From Bradyrhizobium sp. RD5-C2 (GTDB taxonomy: Bacteria; Pseudomonadota; Alphaproteobacteria; Rhizobiales; Xanthobacteraceae), in NCBI RefSeq assembly GCF_019972155.1, contig NZ_BOVL01000017.1:45738-109737 (forward strand): a stretch of 64,000 bases of DNA. Reading direction: 5' to 3'. Under the pieces are notes generated by a model. The model ran no database searches and was not told where the DNA came from. It saw nothing but the letters and a program-made list of their open reading frames with translations. The stretch's first letter is position 1, and every line of letters begins with the position of its first letter. Below, one piece after another: positions 35,147-43,623 of the stretch. The position numbers and the translations under genes are program-made.

Positions 35147-36132
35147 TGGACACCCACTTCGCCCAACGCCGCAGGCGTGACCTGATCGTGGCGGCCTGCC
35201 TTGCGGCGATCGCCGCGCTGGTGCCGCTGTTCGTCAAGGACGTCTACGTCGAGAACATCATGGTCCTGACCCTGATGTATGCCGCACTGTCGCAGAGCTG
35301 GAACATCCTGTCCGGCTATTGCGGACAGATCTCGCTCGGGCACGCGCTGTATTTCGGGCTCGGCGCCTACACCACCGCACTCTTGTTCACCAAGTTCGGT
35401 GTGCTGCCGTGGTTCGGCATGCTGGCGGGCGGGGCGATCTCCGCGGTGATCGCGATGGCGCTCGGCTATCCCTGCTTCCGCCTGCGCGGGCATTATTTCG
35501 TGATCGCGACCATCGTGATCGCCGAGATCGCGCTGCTCCTGATCCAGAACTGGGATTGGGCGGGCGCGGCCCTCGGCATCGATATCCCGGTGCGCGGCGA
35601 CAGCTGGCTGAAATTCCAGTTCACCCGCTCCAAGCTACCGTACTTCTATTTCGCGCTGGCGCTGGCCTGCATCGCCTGGCTCGTCACCTGGTGGCTGGAA
35701 GATTCCAAATGGGGCTATTGGTGGCGCGCGGTGAAGGATAATCCCGACGCCGCCGAGAGTCTCGGCGTGGTCGTATTCAATTCCAAGATGGGGGCGGCGG
35801 CGGTCTCGGCCTTCCTCGTTGCCGTCGGCGGCAGCTTTTATGCCCAGTTCGTCTCCTATATCGACCCCGAAAGCGTGATGGGCTTCCAGTTCTCGCTGCT
35901 GATGGCGCTGCCCGCGGTGCTCGGGGGCATCGGCACGCTGTGGGGGCCGGTGCTCGGCGCCGTGATCCTGATCCCGCTCACCGAGTTGACGCGGTCCTTC
36001 GTCGGCGGTTCCGGCCGCGGCGTCGACCTGATCGTCTATGGCGCGCTGATCGTCGCGATCTCGCTGGCACTGCCGAAGGGGCTCGTCAGCGTGTTCAGCA
36101 TGCTCTCCGGGCGCAAGGAGGCCGCGCGATGA
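35143..36132 (+). CDS. livM: Branched-chain amino acid-type ABC permease (LivM-like)
   Basis: A 329-residue permease with about nine membrane segments. SGYCGQISLGHALYFGLGAYT and the cytoplasmic coupling segment AVKDNPDAAESLGV are LivM hallmarks. GTG 35143 overlaps the preceding stop and ATG 35146 is the next codon; either may serve. It overlaps the ATPase gene that follows (ATGA), so the unit is translated together. Confidence 0.92.
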   Translation: MMDTHFAQRRRRDLIVAACLAAIAALVPLFVKDVYVENIMVLTLMYAALSQSWNILSGYCGQISLGHALYFGLGAYTTALLFTKFGVLPWFGMLAGGAISAVIAMALGYPCFRLRGHYFVIATIVIAEIALLLIQNWDWAGAALGIDIPVRGDSWLKFQFTRSKLPYFYFALALACIAWLVTWWLEDSKWGYWWRAVKDNPDAAESLGVVVFNSKMGAAAVSAFLVAVGGSFYAQFVSYIDPESVMGFQFSLLMALPAVLGGIGTLWGPVLGAVILIPLTELTRSFVGGSGRGVDLIVYGALIVAISLALPKGLVSVFSMLSGRKEAAR

Positions 36133-36860
36133 CGGTACTCCTGGAGACTCGCGGCGTCTGGCAGCGCTTCGGCGGCCTCGTCGCCAACAGCGACGTCTCG
36201 ATCTCGGTCGGCCGCGGCGAGATCGTCGGCCTGATCGGCCCGAACGGCGCCGGAAAATCGACGCTGTTCAATCTGATCGCGGGCGTGCTGCCGCCCACCC
36301 AAGGCTCGATCATCTTCGACGGCGAGGACGTGACCAAGCTGCCGGCCGCCGAGCGCTGCCAGCGCGGCGTCGGGCGCACCTTCCAGGTGGTCAAGAGCTT
36401 CGAGACCATGACCGTGATCGACAACGTCATCGTCGGCGCGCTGATCCGCAACACCAAGATGCGCATCGCGCGACAGAAGGCCTATGAGGTCCTTGAGTTC
36501 TGCGGACTTGCGGCGCGCGCCGACAAGCTTGCTGCCGATCTCGTCCCGTCGGAGAAGCGCCGACTCGAAGTCGCCCGTGCGCTCGCCACCGAACCGAAGC
36601 TGCTGCTGCTCGATGAAGTGCTGACCGGATTGACGCCGGTCGAGGCACAGACGGGTGTCGAGCTGGTGCGCAAGGTGCGCGCGACCGGCGTCACAGTGCT
36701 GATGGTCGAGCATGTGATGGAAATCGTGATGCCGCTGGTCGACCGTGCCATCGTGCTCAATCTCGGCAAGGTGCTGGTCGAGGGCAAGCCAACGGAAGTC
36801 GTCCGCAATCCGGAAGTCATTTCTGCCTATCTTGGGGATCGTCATGCTGTCGGTGCGTGA
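36129..36860 (+). CDS. livG: ABC ATPase, LivG-like
   Basis: A 243-residue ATPase with Walker A GPNGAGKST, Walker B LLLLDEVLTGL, and the switch His in VEHVMEIV. The canonical LSGGQ is replaced by LVPSEKRRLEVARA, a common variation in LivG-type subunits. ATG 36129 overlaps the livM stop. The frame is open upstream but that part is shadow. It works with the LivF-like ATPase to energise uptake. Confidence 0.92.
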   Translation: MTVLLETRGVWQRFGGLVANSDVSISVGRGEIVGLIGPNGAGKSTLFNLIAGVLPPTQGSIIFDGEDVTKLPAAERCQRGVGRTFQVVKSFETMTVIDNVIVGALIRNTKMRIARQKAYEVLEFCGLAARADKLAADLVPSEKRRLEVARALATEPKLLLLDEVLTGLTPVEAQTGVELVRKVRATGVTVLMVEHVMEIVMPLVDRAIVLNLGKVLVEGKPTEVVRNPEVISAYLGDRHAVGA

Positions 36861-37548
36861 AGTCACCACCGCCTATCAGGGCCTGGTTGCGATCTCCTCG
36901 GTGTCGATCGACGTCACCAAGGGCGAGATCGTCTGCGTCGCGGGCGCCAATGGCGCGGGCAAGTCGACGCTTTTGAAATCGATCGCCGGCGCCGAGCGGC
37001 CGCGCGCCGGCACCGTCACCTTCGACGGCAAGCGGATCGACGGCCAGCCGCAGCACGTCATCACGGCCGGCGGCATCGCCTTCGTGCCGGAGAACCGCCG
37101 GCTGTTTCCGCGACTCTCGGTGCGCGACAATCTGCGGCTCGGCAGCTACCTCTATCGCAGCCAATCCGACCGCGATGCGCCGCTCGATCTGGTGTTCCAG
37201 CTTTTCCCGCGGCTCGGCGAGCGGCTGGAGCAGCGCGCGGAGACCTTGTCCGGCGGCGAGCAGCAGATGCTCGCGATCGGCCGCGCGCTGATGACGCGAC
37301 CGCGGCTTCTGATGCTCGACGAGCCGTCGCAAGGCATCATGCCGAAGCTGGTCGACGAGATCTTCCAGGCCGTGAAGCGCATCCGCGACGCCGGCATGAC
37401 GGTCCTGATCGTCGAGCAGCGCATGGCCGAATGCCTGGAGATCGCCGACCGTGCCTACATCCTGCAGACCGGCCGCGTGCTGATGCAGGGCACCGCGGCC
37501 GAGATCACCGGCAATCCCGACGTGCGCAAGGCGTATCTGGGGCTTTAG
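36844..37548 (+). CDS. livF: ABC ATPase, LivF-like
   Basis: A 234-residue ATPase with Walker A GANGAGKST, signature LSGGEQQMLAIGRAL, Walker B LLMLDEPSQGI and switch His-like VEQRMAE. ATG 36844 lies inside the last codons of the LivG-like gene (17-bp overlap), so the two are translationally coupled. It is the last gene of the importer; a hairpin repeat follows. Confidence 0.92.
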   Translation: MLSVREVTTAYQGLVAISSVSIDVTKGEIVCVAGANGAGKSTLLKSIAGAERPRAGTVTFDGKRIDGQPQHVITAGGIAFVPENRRLFPRLSVRDNLRLGSYLYRSQSDRDAPLDLVFQLFPRLGERLEQRAETLSGGEQQMLAIGRALMTRPRLLMLDEPSQGIMPKLVDEIFQAVKRIRDAGMTVLIVEQRMAECLEIADRAYILQTGRVLMQGTAAEITGNPDVRKAYLGL

Positions 37549-37568
37549 CCTTCATTTCACTGCCTTAG

Positions 37569-37594
37569 CCCGGATGAGCGAAGCGACATCCGGG
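37569..37594. terminator. Hairpin between convergent livF and small gene
   Basis: Arms CCCGGATG and CATCCGGG enclose a 10-base loop AGCGAAGCGA. The sequence is one arm-pair of a dispersed Bradyrhizobium-type repeat and lies 20 bp past the livF stop and 14 bp past the stop of the opposing small gene. It could end transcription from both sides, though no T run follows. Confidence 0.5.
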
Positions 37595-37607
37595 GCCGTA
37601 TTTCCCG

Positions 37608-37823
37608 CTACGATGCGCTCGGTTGACCTCTCGCCGTGGCGGCAGCGATCAGCATCTGTTCCACAATTCCATCGAACTCGCTTTTTCCTATGGGATCGGT
37701 CGCGGCAAGCTCGTCGTATGTTCTCGCATTGGGAAGCCACCAGCCATGGTGGCGCCCCGCCTCGTGGAGAACACGGGCTGCGGCTTCGACCTCGACCAGC
37801 GCAGGCCGTCTTGGTGCGCTCAT
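37608..37823 (-). CDS. Small protein, RyR-domain-like, coupled to the tetronate aldolase gene
   Basis: A 71-residue open frame that starts two bases after the stop of the aldolase gene. It reads like a genuine protein (VEAAARVLHEAGRHHGWWL, then TYDELAATDPIGKSEFDGIV). This resembles the core of RyR-type domains, a YDEL turn followed by K-x-E helix residues, seen in small bacterial proteins. No function is known. Close coupling suggests it is made together with the aldolase. The resemblance is by eye and needs a profile search; the coding call is supported by the amino-acid-like composition and tight spacing. Confidence 0.6.
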   Translation of the reverse strand: MSAPRRPALVEVEAAARVLHEAGRHHGWWLPNARTYDELAATDPIGKSEFDGIVEQMLIAAATARGQPSAS

Positions 37824-37825
37824 CG

Positions 37826-38482
37826 CTAATGCCCGGGTTCCGGCAGCGTCAGCCCGAACACCTTCGTCAAATCCGCCACCTGTTCGGGCGAGAGATAGCG
37901 CGGATTCAGCCCGCGCAGCAGCAGATAGAGCTTGGCGGTTTCCTCGAGCTCCTCGGTCGCGAACACCGCCGCCTCCAGCGTGTCGCCGGAAACGACGGGG
38001 CCGTGATTGGCGAGCAGGACCGATGAATATTTCCCGGCCAGCCCCCTGATCGCGTCGGCAACGGCGGGGTCGCCGGGGCGATAATAGGGCACCAGCGCGG
38101 TCTGGCCGCATTTCATGACATAATAGGCCGTCATCGCCGGCAGCGCGGCGCGCGGGTCGATCTCGGGCAGCATCGAAAGCGCGACCGAATGGGTCGAGTG
38201 CAGATGCACCACCGCGCCGGCGCTGGTGCGCGTCTGGTAGAGCGCGGTGTGCAGAGGCACTTCCTTGGTCGGGGCGTCGCCGGAGATGAGACGGCCATCG
38301 GCGTCGAGCCGCGACATTTTCGCCGGATCGAGGAAACCGAGCGAGGCGTTGGTCGGCGTCACCAGCCAGCCGCCGTCGTCGAGCCGGACGCTGATATTAC
38401 CCGAGGAGCCCGGCGTCAGCCCGCGCTCGAACAGCGAGCAGCCGAAGCGGCAGATGTCCTCACGAAGCTTTGTTTCGCTCAC
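37826..38482 (-). CDS. otnC: 3-oxo-tetronate 4-phosphate decarboxylase (class II aldolase)
   Basis: A 218-residue class II aldolase/adducin-domain protein. GLTPGSSGNISVRL binds substrate phosphate; VHLHSTHSVALS and the later LANHGPVVSGDTLEAA supply the zinc histidines, and KEVPLHTALY contains the catalytic Glu. With ltnD, otnI and otnK nearby it should decarboxylate 3-oxo-tetronate 4-phosphate to dihydroxyacetone phosphate. The start GTG 38482 (VSETKLRED) has GAGGCG upstream; the longer frame runs into spacer. It is divergent from the rest of the pathway genes. Confidence 0.85.
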   Translation of the reverse strand: MSETKLREDICRFGCSLFERGLTPGSSGNISVRLDDGGWLVTPTNASLGFLDPAKMSRLDADGRLISGDAPTKEVPLHTALYQTRTSAGAVVHLHSTHSVALSMLPEIDPRAALPAMTAYYVMKCGQTALVPYYRPGDPAVADAIRGLAGKYSSVLLANHGPVVSGDTLEAAVFATEELEETAKLYLLLRGLNPRYLSPEQVADLTKVFGLTLPEPGH

Positions 38483-38586
38483 CTGGTTTCGCCTCGCCGC
38501 AATCCGCTTTCCACTTTGTCTCATGCTTTGGCAGCACGGCCAAGCCGTGTTAGGCAAGCAGCAACGAGCATGATCCGGACCCGGCA

Positions 38587-38620
38587 GGCCGCGCCAGCGA
38601 AGGCGGGCCGCGCTAGCGAA
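38587..38620. repeat. 15-bp direct repeat in the otnC-ltnD spacer
   Basis: GGCCGCGCCAGCGAA (38587-38601) and GGCCGCGCTAGCGAA (38606-38620) differ at one base and are spaced by 19 bp, about two helical turns. They lie between the divergent otnC and ltnD genes and could be regulator binding sites. No regulator gene adjoins the cluster. Confidence 0.45.
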
Positions 38621-38677
38621 AACCAAGCCGGTGTTCCGAAAATGCTCAAACAACTAAAAATGTTCGAGGATCGCCGC

Positions 38678-39589
38678 ATGTCCAGTTCCGCAACACCGCA
38701 CGTCGCCGTCATCGGGCTGGGCTCGATGGGATACGGCATGGCGACCTCGCTGAGGCGCGCCGGATTTGTCGTGACCGGCTGCGACGTGTCGGCCGATGCC
38801 GTCGCGCGCTTCGTGGGCGACGGCGGTAAGGGCGCTAAAACACCGGCCGAGGCGGCCAGGGATGCCGACATTGTCGTCAGCGTCGTCGTCAATGCGGCGC
38901 AGACCGAGGCCATCCTGTTCGGCAAGGACGGCGCCGCCGAGACCCTGGCGAAGGACGCGGTCTTCATTTCCTCGGCGACCATGGACCCCGATATCGCGCG
39001 ACGGCTGGCCAAGCAGCTCGAGGCGACCGGCCGGCATTATCTTGATGCGCCGATCTCCGGTGGCGCGCAGCGCGCGGCGCAGGGTGAATTGACGATCCTC
39101 GCCTCCGGCAGCGCGGAGGCGTTCGCAAAGGCGCGGCCGGCGCTGGATGCGATGGCGGCAAAGCTCTACGAGCTCGGCGATGCCGCAGGGCAGGGCGCCG
39201 CGTTCAAGATGATCAACCAGCTGCTGGCTGGCGTGCATATCGCCGCCGCCTCGGAGGCGATCGCCTTCGCCGCCAGGCAGGGTCTCGACATCCGGAAGGT
39301 CTATGAGGTGATCACGGCCTCCGCCGGCAATTCCTGGATGTTCGAGAACCGCATGCCGCATGTGCTCGATGGCGACTATGCGCCGCGCAGCGCGGTGGAG
39401 ATTTTCGTCAAGGACCTCGGCATCATCCAGGACATGGCGCGCAATGCGCGCTTCCCGGTACCGGTCTCGGCCGCAGCGCTGCAGATGTTCCTGATGACAT
39501 CGGCCGCCGGCATGGGCCGCGACGACGATGCGTCGGTGGCGCGGATGTATGCCCAGGTCACCGGTACCAAGCTTCCCGGCGCAAAATAA
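38678..39589 (+). CDS. ltnD: L-threonate dehydrogenase (3-hydroxyisobutyrate dehydrogenase family)
   Basis: A 303-residue beta-hydroxyacid dehydrogenase. The NAD-binding turn GLGSMGYGMA is near residue 12, the substrate motif DAPISGGAQRAAQGELTI near residue 125, and the catalytic lysine lies in AAFKMINQLL. In the tetronate pathway it oxidises L-threonate (or D-erythronate) to 2-oxo-tetronate. GAGGA precedes ATG 38678. The otnI gene follows 12 bp downstream and otnK overlaps that, forming one operon. Family and context together make the assignment; the stereochemistry of the substrate is less certain. Confidence 0.87.
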   Translation: MSSSATPHVAVIGLGSMGYGMATSLRRAGFVVTGCDVSADAVARFVGDGGKGAKTPAEAARDADIVVSVVVNAAQTEAILFGKDGAAETLAKDAVFISSATMDPDIARRLAKQLEATGRHYLDAPISGGAQRAAQGELTILASGSAEAFAKARPALDAMAAKLYELGDAAGQGAAFKMINQLLAGVHIAAASEAIAFAARQGLDIRKVYEVITASAGNSWMFENRMPHVLDGDYAPRSAVEIFVKDLGIIQDMARNARFPVPVSAAALQMFLMTSAAGMGRDDDASVARMYAQVTGTKLPGAK

Positions 39590-39601
39590 GAGGATTCTGC
39601 A

Positions 39602-40384
39602 ATGCCCCGCTTTGCCGCCAACCTCACCATGATGTTCAACGAAGTCCCGTTCCTCGACCGCTTCGACGCGGCGGCGAAAGCGGGCTTCACCGCGGTCGAG
39701 TTCCTGTTTCCGTACGACCATCCGGCCGACGAGGTCGGCAAGCGGCTCAAGGCTGCGGGGTTGGCGCAGGCGCTGTTCAACCTGCCGCCAGGCGACTGGA
39801 ACGCCGGCGAGAAGGGATTTGCGGCGCTGCCGGATCGCTTCGCCGACTTGCAAGCGAGCCTGAAGACCGCGCTGCCTTATGCGCAGGCGACCGGCGTCAA
39901 GCGCGTGCATCTGATGGCCGGGATCGCCGACCGCAGCGATGCCAAAGCGGTTGCGGCGTTTCGCAAATCGGTCGCCCATGCCGCCGAGTTCTTCGCGCCG
40001 CACGGCCTCGATGTCGTGATCGAGCCGATCAATCCGCGCAACGTGCCTGGCTATTTCCTCAACGACTTCATCTTCGCGCGCGACCTGATCAACGAGCTGA
40101 AGGCCCCGAACTTGAAGCTGCAGTTCGACATTTATCACTGCCAGATCATCCACGGCGATGTCACGATGCGGCTGCGCGAGATGATGCCTGTGATCGGTCA
40201 CATCCAGATCGCCTCGATCCCCTCGCGCAACGAGCCCGACGGCGAGGAGCTGAACTATCCGTTCCTGTTCGGTGAGCTCGACCGGCTCGGCTATGGCGGC
40301 TTCGTCGGCTGCGAATACAATCCGCGCGGCAAGACCACCGACGGTCTCGCCTGGTTCAAGCCCTATGCCGGAGTGAAGCCGTGA
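39602..40384 (+). CDS. otnI: 2-oxo-tetronate isomerase (hydroxypyruvate isomerase family)
   Basis: A 260-residue TIM-barrel isomerase. Metal or acid-base residues are expected in VVIEPIN (Glu), FDIYHCQI (Asp, His) and GCEYNPRG (Glu). It should convert 2-oxo- to 3-oxo-tetronate. AAGAGGATTCTGCA precedes the ATG. The gene overlaps the kinase gene by four bases (GTGA). Without the neighbours it would be annotated as hydroxypyruvate isomerase Hyi; the kinase and aldolase context favours OtnI. Confidence 0.87.
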   Translation: MPRFAANLTMMFNEVPFLDRFDAAAKAGFTAVEFLFPYDHPADEVGKRLKAAGLAQALFNLPPGDWNAGEKGFAALPDRFADLQASLKTALPYAQATGVKRVHLMAGIADRSDAKAVAAFRKSVAHAAEFFAPHGLDVVIEPINPRNVPGYFLNDFIFARDLINELKAPNLKLQFDIYHCQIIHGDVTMRLREMMPVIGHIQIASIPSRNEPDGEELNYPFLFGELDRLGYGGFVGCEYNPRGKTTDGLAWFKPYAGVKP

Positions 40385-41670
40385 CGCGAGCCGGAAACCT
40401 GTCTCTCGGTTGCGTCGCCGACGACTATACCGGCGCCTCCGACCTCGCCAACACGCTGACCCGCGCCGGCCTGCGCACGGTGCAGACCATCGGTGTGCCC
40501 GCCGACGATCTCGCGCTGCCGGAGGTCGACGCCGTCGTGGTGTCGCTGAAGAGCCGCTCGATCGAGGCCGACCTTGCGGTGACGCGTTCGCGTGCCGCGG
40601 AGGCCTGGCTGCGCGACCGCGGCGCCGGGCATATCCTGTTCAAGATCTGTTCGACCTTCGATTCCACCGATGCCGGCAATATCGGCCCGGTGATGGACGC
40701 GCTGCGCGCCGACTCCAAAGACAATATCGTGCTGGTGACCCCGGCTTTCCCGGAAACCGGCCGCACCGTCTACCAGGGCAATCTGTTCGTCGGCTCGGTG
40801 CCGCTGAACGAGAGCCCGCTGAAGGACCATCCGCTCAACCCGATGCATGATTCCAATCTGGTCCGCGTGCTGGCGCGCCAGAGCAAGACAAAGGTCGGCC
40901 TGGTCGATCTGGCGACGCTTGCCCGCGGCACCGAGGCGGTTCGGGCAAAGCTCGCCGAGCTCGCGCGGAGCGGCATCGGCGCTGCTGTCGTCGACGCGGT
41001 GTTCGATCGCGACCTCGAAACCATCGGCCAGGTGGCGCTGGATCACCGTCTCTCGGTCGGCGCCTCCGGCATCGGGCTTGGCCTGGCGCGGGCGCTGGTC
41101 GCCGCTGGAAAGGCCAAATCGGCAGCTGCGAATGCCGTGACCAGCGCCGCGATCGGCGGGCCGGCCGCCTGCCTCGCCGGCAGCTGTTCGCAGGCGACGC
41201 TGCGTCAGATCGCCAGCGCCGAGAAGGTGATGCCGGTCCTGCACCTCGACCCCGAGCGGGTGATTGCCGGCACGGACGAGGCGCAGCGCGCGCTCGCCTG
41301 GGCCAAAGAGCGGCTCGGCATGGGTCCAGTCCTGATCGCCAGTAGTTCGACTCCTGAGGAGGTGGCAGCTCTGCAATCCCGTCATGGCCGTGATGCGGCC
41401 GGACATGCGATCGAGCAGGCGATGGCCGACATCGCCGAGGGCCTGGTGCGGTCGGGTGTGCACAGGCTGGTGGTCGCCGGTGGTGAAACGTCGGGCGCTG
41501 TGGTCGATCGCCTTTGTATCCCGGGATTCCTGGTCGGGGCGGAAATCGCTGCGGGCGTGCCGGTTCTGCGCGCGGTCGGCGCTGGAAAAGGCGAGATGGT
41601 GCTCGCCCTGAAATCAGGCAATTTCGGCGGGCCGGAGTTCTTCTCGGACGCGCTGGCATTGATGCCTTGA
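40381..41670 (+). CDS. otnK: 3-oxo-tetronate kinase (four-carbon acid sugar kinase)
   Basis: A 429-residue kinase of the DUF1537 family. The N-terminal substrate domain has ADDYTGASDLANTLTRAG, FKICSTFDSTDAGNIGPV and VTPAFPETGRTVYQG. The C-terminal nucleotide-binding domain has VVAGGETSGAVV and GKGEMVLALKSGNFGGPEFF. It phosphorylates 3-oxo-tetronate at O4 before OtnC decarboxylation. Translation starts at GTG 40381 overlapping the otnI stop. It ends the operon; a 178-bp gap follows before the chemoreceptor genes. Confidence 0.92.
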   Translation: MTRAGNLSLGCVADDYTGASDLANTLTRAGLRTVQTIGVPADDLALPEVDAVVVSLKSRSIEADLAVTRSRAAEAWLRDRGAGHILFKICSTFDSTDAGNIGPVMDALRADSKDNIVLVTPAFPETGRTVYQGNLFVGSVPLNESPLKDHPLNPMHDSNLVRVLARQSKTKVGLVDLATLARGTEAVRAKLAELARSGIGAAVVDAVFDRDLETIGQVALDHRLSVGASGIGLGLARALVAAGKAKSAAANAVTSAAIGGPAACLAGSCSQATLRQIASAEKVMPVLHLDPERVIAGTDEAQRALAWAKERLGMGPVLIASSSTPEEVAALQSRHGRDAAGHAIEQAMADIAEGLVRSGVHRLVVAGGETSGAVVDRLCIPGFLVGAEIAAGVPVLRAVGAGKGEMVLALKSGNFGGPEFFSDALALMP

Positions 41671-41713
41671 TGCGCCTGTCGCGCATCATGTCGGGCTGAT
41701 GACTGATATCTCC

Positions 41714-41739
41714 GTAGTTCAACGGTGAAGCAAATTAAC
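41714..41739 (+). promoter_or_regulatory. Motif shared by both chemoreceptor genes (copy 1)
   Basis: GTAGTTCAACGG, then eight unmatched bases, then ATTAAC, ending 109 bp upstream of the first chemoreceptor start. The same two blocks with identical spacing occur at 43624-43649, where the third base before TTC differs. A common promoter or regulator site is likely. Confidence 0.6.
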
Positions 41740-41848
41740 CCTACTTAAGGAGGGGGGCTGGCTTTGATATGTGCGGCGCACCGCCGCGCCATCAGTCTTC
41801 TTTCCGCACGAACGGGTCTCGCGAGCCCGGCACCCAAGAGACCCCACG

Positions 41849-43540
41849 ATGTTCGCCAAATTCTCGATCCGCGCCAAGATCATTGCCGTGGTTGCATTCC
41901 TGCTTGTTGCGATAACGGGCATGGGCCTACTGGCGGTCATGAATCTGCGGTCGATCAATGCCAACACCGTCGACATCACGACCAGCTGGCTGCCGAGCGT
42001 GCGTGCACTCGGGGATCTGCGCGCCGGCGTCATCACGTACCGCAACGTGATCCGCGAGCACATGCTGTCCGAGACGCTGGAGGACAAACTCGCGCAGGAG
42101 AAGACCCTCGCGACCGTGGTCGAGGCCAACACCAAGTTCCGCGCGATCTATGAACCGTTGATCACCTCCCCCGAGGAGCGCGCGCTCTACAATCAATGGG
42201 TGGACACCTGGACCCGTTACAAGAAGGGTACCGAGGAGGTGATGGCCCTGTCGCGCAAGGATGTCGGCAAGATCCCGCACGACGCGCACGAGCTGAACGC
42301 CAAGACGGTGAACAAGATCGGCCTCGAGGCGGATGAGATCCTGCGCAAGGACATCGACCTCAACAATGCCGGCGCGGACAAGGCCGCGCAGGACGCAGCG
42401 AACAGCTACGCGTCGGCCGTCATGTTCCTTGCCATGATCCTCGGCGCCGCCATCATCGTCGGCGTTGGCGTCAGCTTCCTGATGATCCGCGACGTCTCCG
42501 CCGGTATTGCCTCGATCGTGAATCCGATGCAGGCGCTGGGCCGCGGCGACCTGACCGCGGAAGTGCCGCATCAGGGCGAGAAGACCGAGATCGGCGCCAT
42601 GGCTGATACGTTGCAGGTGTTCAAGGAAGCCCTGGTCGCCAAGAAGGCGGCCGATGAGGCCGCCGCCGCTGATGCCGAAGCCAAGATCGAGCGTGGCCGA
42701 CGGGTCGACGCCATCACCCGTAATTTCGAACAGATGATCGGCGAGATCGTGCAGACCGTGTCGTCGGCCTCGACCCAGCTCGAAGCCTCGGCCAGCACGC
42801 TGTCGTCGACCGCAAGGCGTTCGCAGGAACTGACTACCTCGGTTGCCGCTGCATCCGAGGAGGCCTCGACCAACGTGCAGTCGGTGGCGTCGGCGACCGA
42901 AGAGCTGTCGTCGTCGGTGACCGAGATCAGCCGCCAGGTGCAGGAATCGGCGCGGATGGCCGGCGACGCCGTCGGCCAGGCGCGCACCACCAACGATCGC
43001 GTCAGCGAGCTGTCGAAGGCGGCCGCGCGCATCGGAGACGTCGTCGAACTGATCAACACGATTGCCGGCCAGACCAACCTGCTGGCGCTGAACGCCACCA
43101 TCGAGGCGGCGCGCGCCGGTGAAGCCGGCCGCGGCTTCGCGGTCGTGGCATCCGAGGTGAAGGCGCTGGCCGAGCAGACCGCGAAGGCGACCGGCGAGAT
43201 CGGTCAGCAGATCGCCGGCATCCAGACCGCGACCCAGGAGTCGGTCGGCGCGATCAAGGAGATCTCGTCGACCATCGAGCGGCTGTCGGAGATCTCCTCC
43301 ACCATTGCTGCCGCGGTCGAAGAGCAGGGCGCGGCGACGCAGGAGATTTCCCGCAACGTGCAGCAGGCGGCGCAGGGCACCCAGCAGGTCTCGGCCAACA
43401 TCACCGACGTCCAGCATGGCGCCAACGAGACCGGGTCGGCTTCGACCCAGGTGCTGTCGGCGGCACAGTCGCTCTCGGGTGACAGCAACCGCCTCAAGCT
43501 CGAGGTCGGCAAGTTCCTCGACGCCGTCCGCGCGGCCTGA
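41849..43540 (+). CDS. Methyl-accepting chemotaxis protein (first of tandem pair)
   Basis: A 563-residue membrane chemoreceptor. TM1 is at residues ~10-32 (IIAVVAFLLVAITGMGLLAVM). A four-helix-bundle periplasmic sensor of ~150 residues follows, then TM2 near residue 190 (AVMFLAMILGAAIIVGVGVSF), a HAMP domain (residues ~215-265) and a long signalling coiled coil whose hairpin tip reads EGRGF-type sequence GEAGRGFAVVASEVKALAEQTAKAT. There is no C-terminal CheR pentapeptide tether. ATG 41849 is chosen as the first codon before TM1. The signal half is nearly identical to that of the next gene. The sensed ligand is unknown. Confidence 0.92.
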   Translation: MFAKFSIRAKIIAVVAFLLVAITGMGLLAVMNLRSINANTVDITTSWLPSVRALGDLRAGVITYRNVIREHMLSETLEDKLAQEKTLATVVEANTKFRAIYEPLITSPEERALYNQWVDTWTRYKKGTEEVMALSRKDVGKIPHDAHELNAKTVNKIGLEADEILRKDIDLNNAGADKAAQDAANSYASAVMFLAMILGAAIIVGVGVSFLMIRDVSAGIASIVNPMQALGRGDLTAEVPHQGEKTEIGAMADTLQVFKEALVAKKAADEAAAADAEAKIERGRRVDAITRNFEQMIGEIVQTVSSASTQLEASASTLSSTARRSQELTTSVAAASEEASTNVQSVASATEELSSSVTEISRQVQESARMAGDAVGQARTTNDRVSELSKAAARIGDVVELINTIAGQTNLLALNATIEAARAGEAGRGFAVVASEVKALAEQTAKATGEIGQQIAGIQTATQESVGAIKEISSTIERLSEISSTIAAAVEEQGAATQEISRNVQQAAQGTQQVSANITDVQHGANETGSASTQVLSAAQSLSGDSNRLKLEVGKFLDAVRAA

Positions 43541-43568
43541 CGCCGGCCGAATCTCTGACCATCGAAAA

Positions 43569-43595
43569 TGCCCGGTCGGCAGGCCGGGCATTTTT
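43569..43595 (+). terminator. Intrinsic terminator after first chemoreceptor gene
   Basis: Stem TGCCCGG/CCGGGCA (43569-43575, 43584-43590) with an eight-base loop, followed immediately by TTTTTCTTT. It lies 28 bp past the stop and should end the first chemoreceptor transcript, so the second gene needs its own promoter. Confidence 0.8.
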
Positions 43596-43623
43596 CTTTG
43601 CGTGGATGCCGCTTTCACGCTCA

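Noticed and set aside
41735..41748. CtrA-like box TTAA-N6-TTAA upstream of the first chemoreceptor gene
   Set aside because: The spacer is six bases, not the seven of the CtrA consensus, and the second chemoreceptor promoter has no matching half-site.
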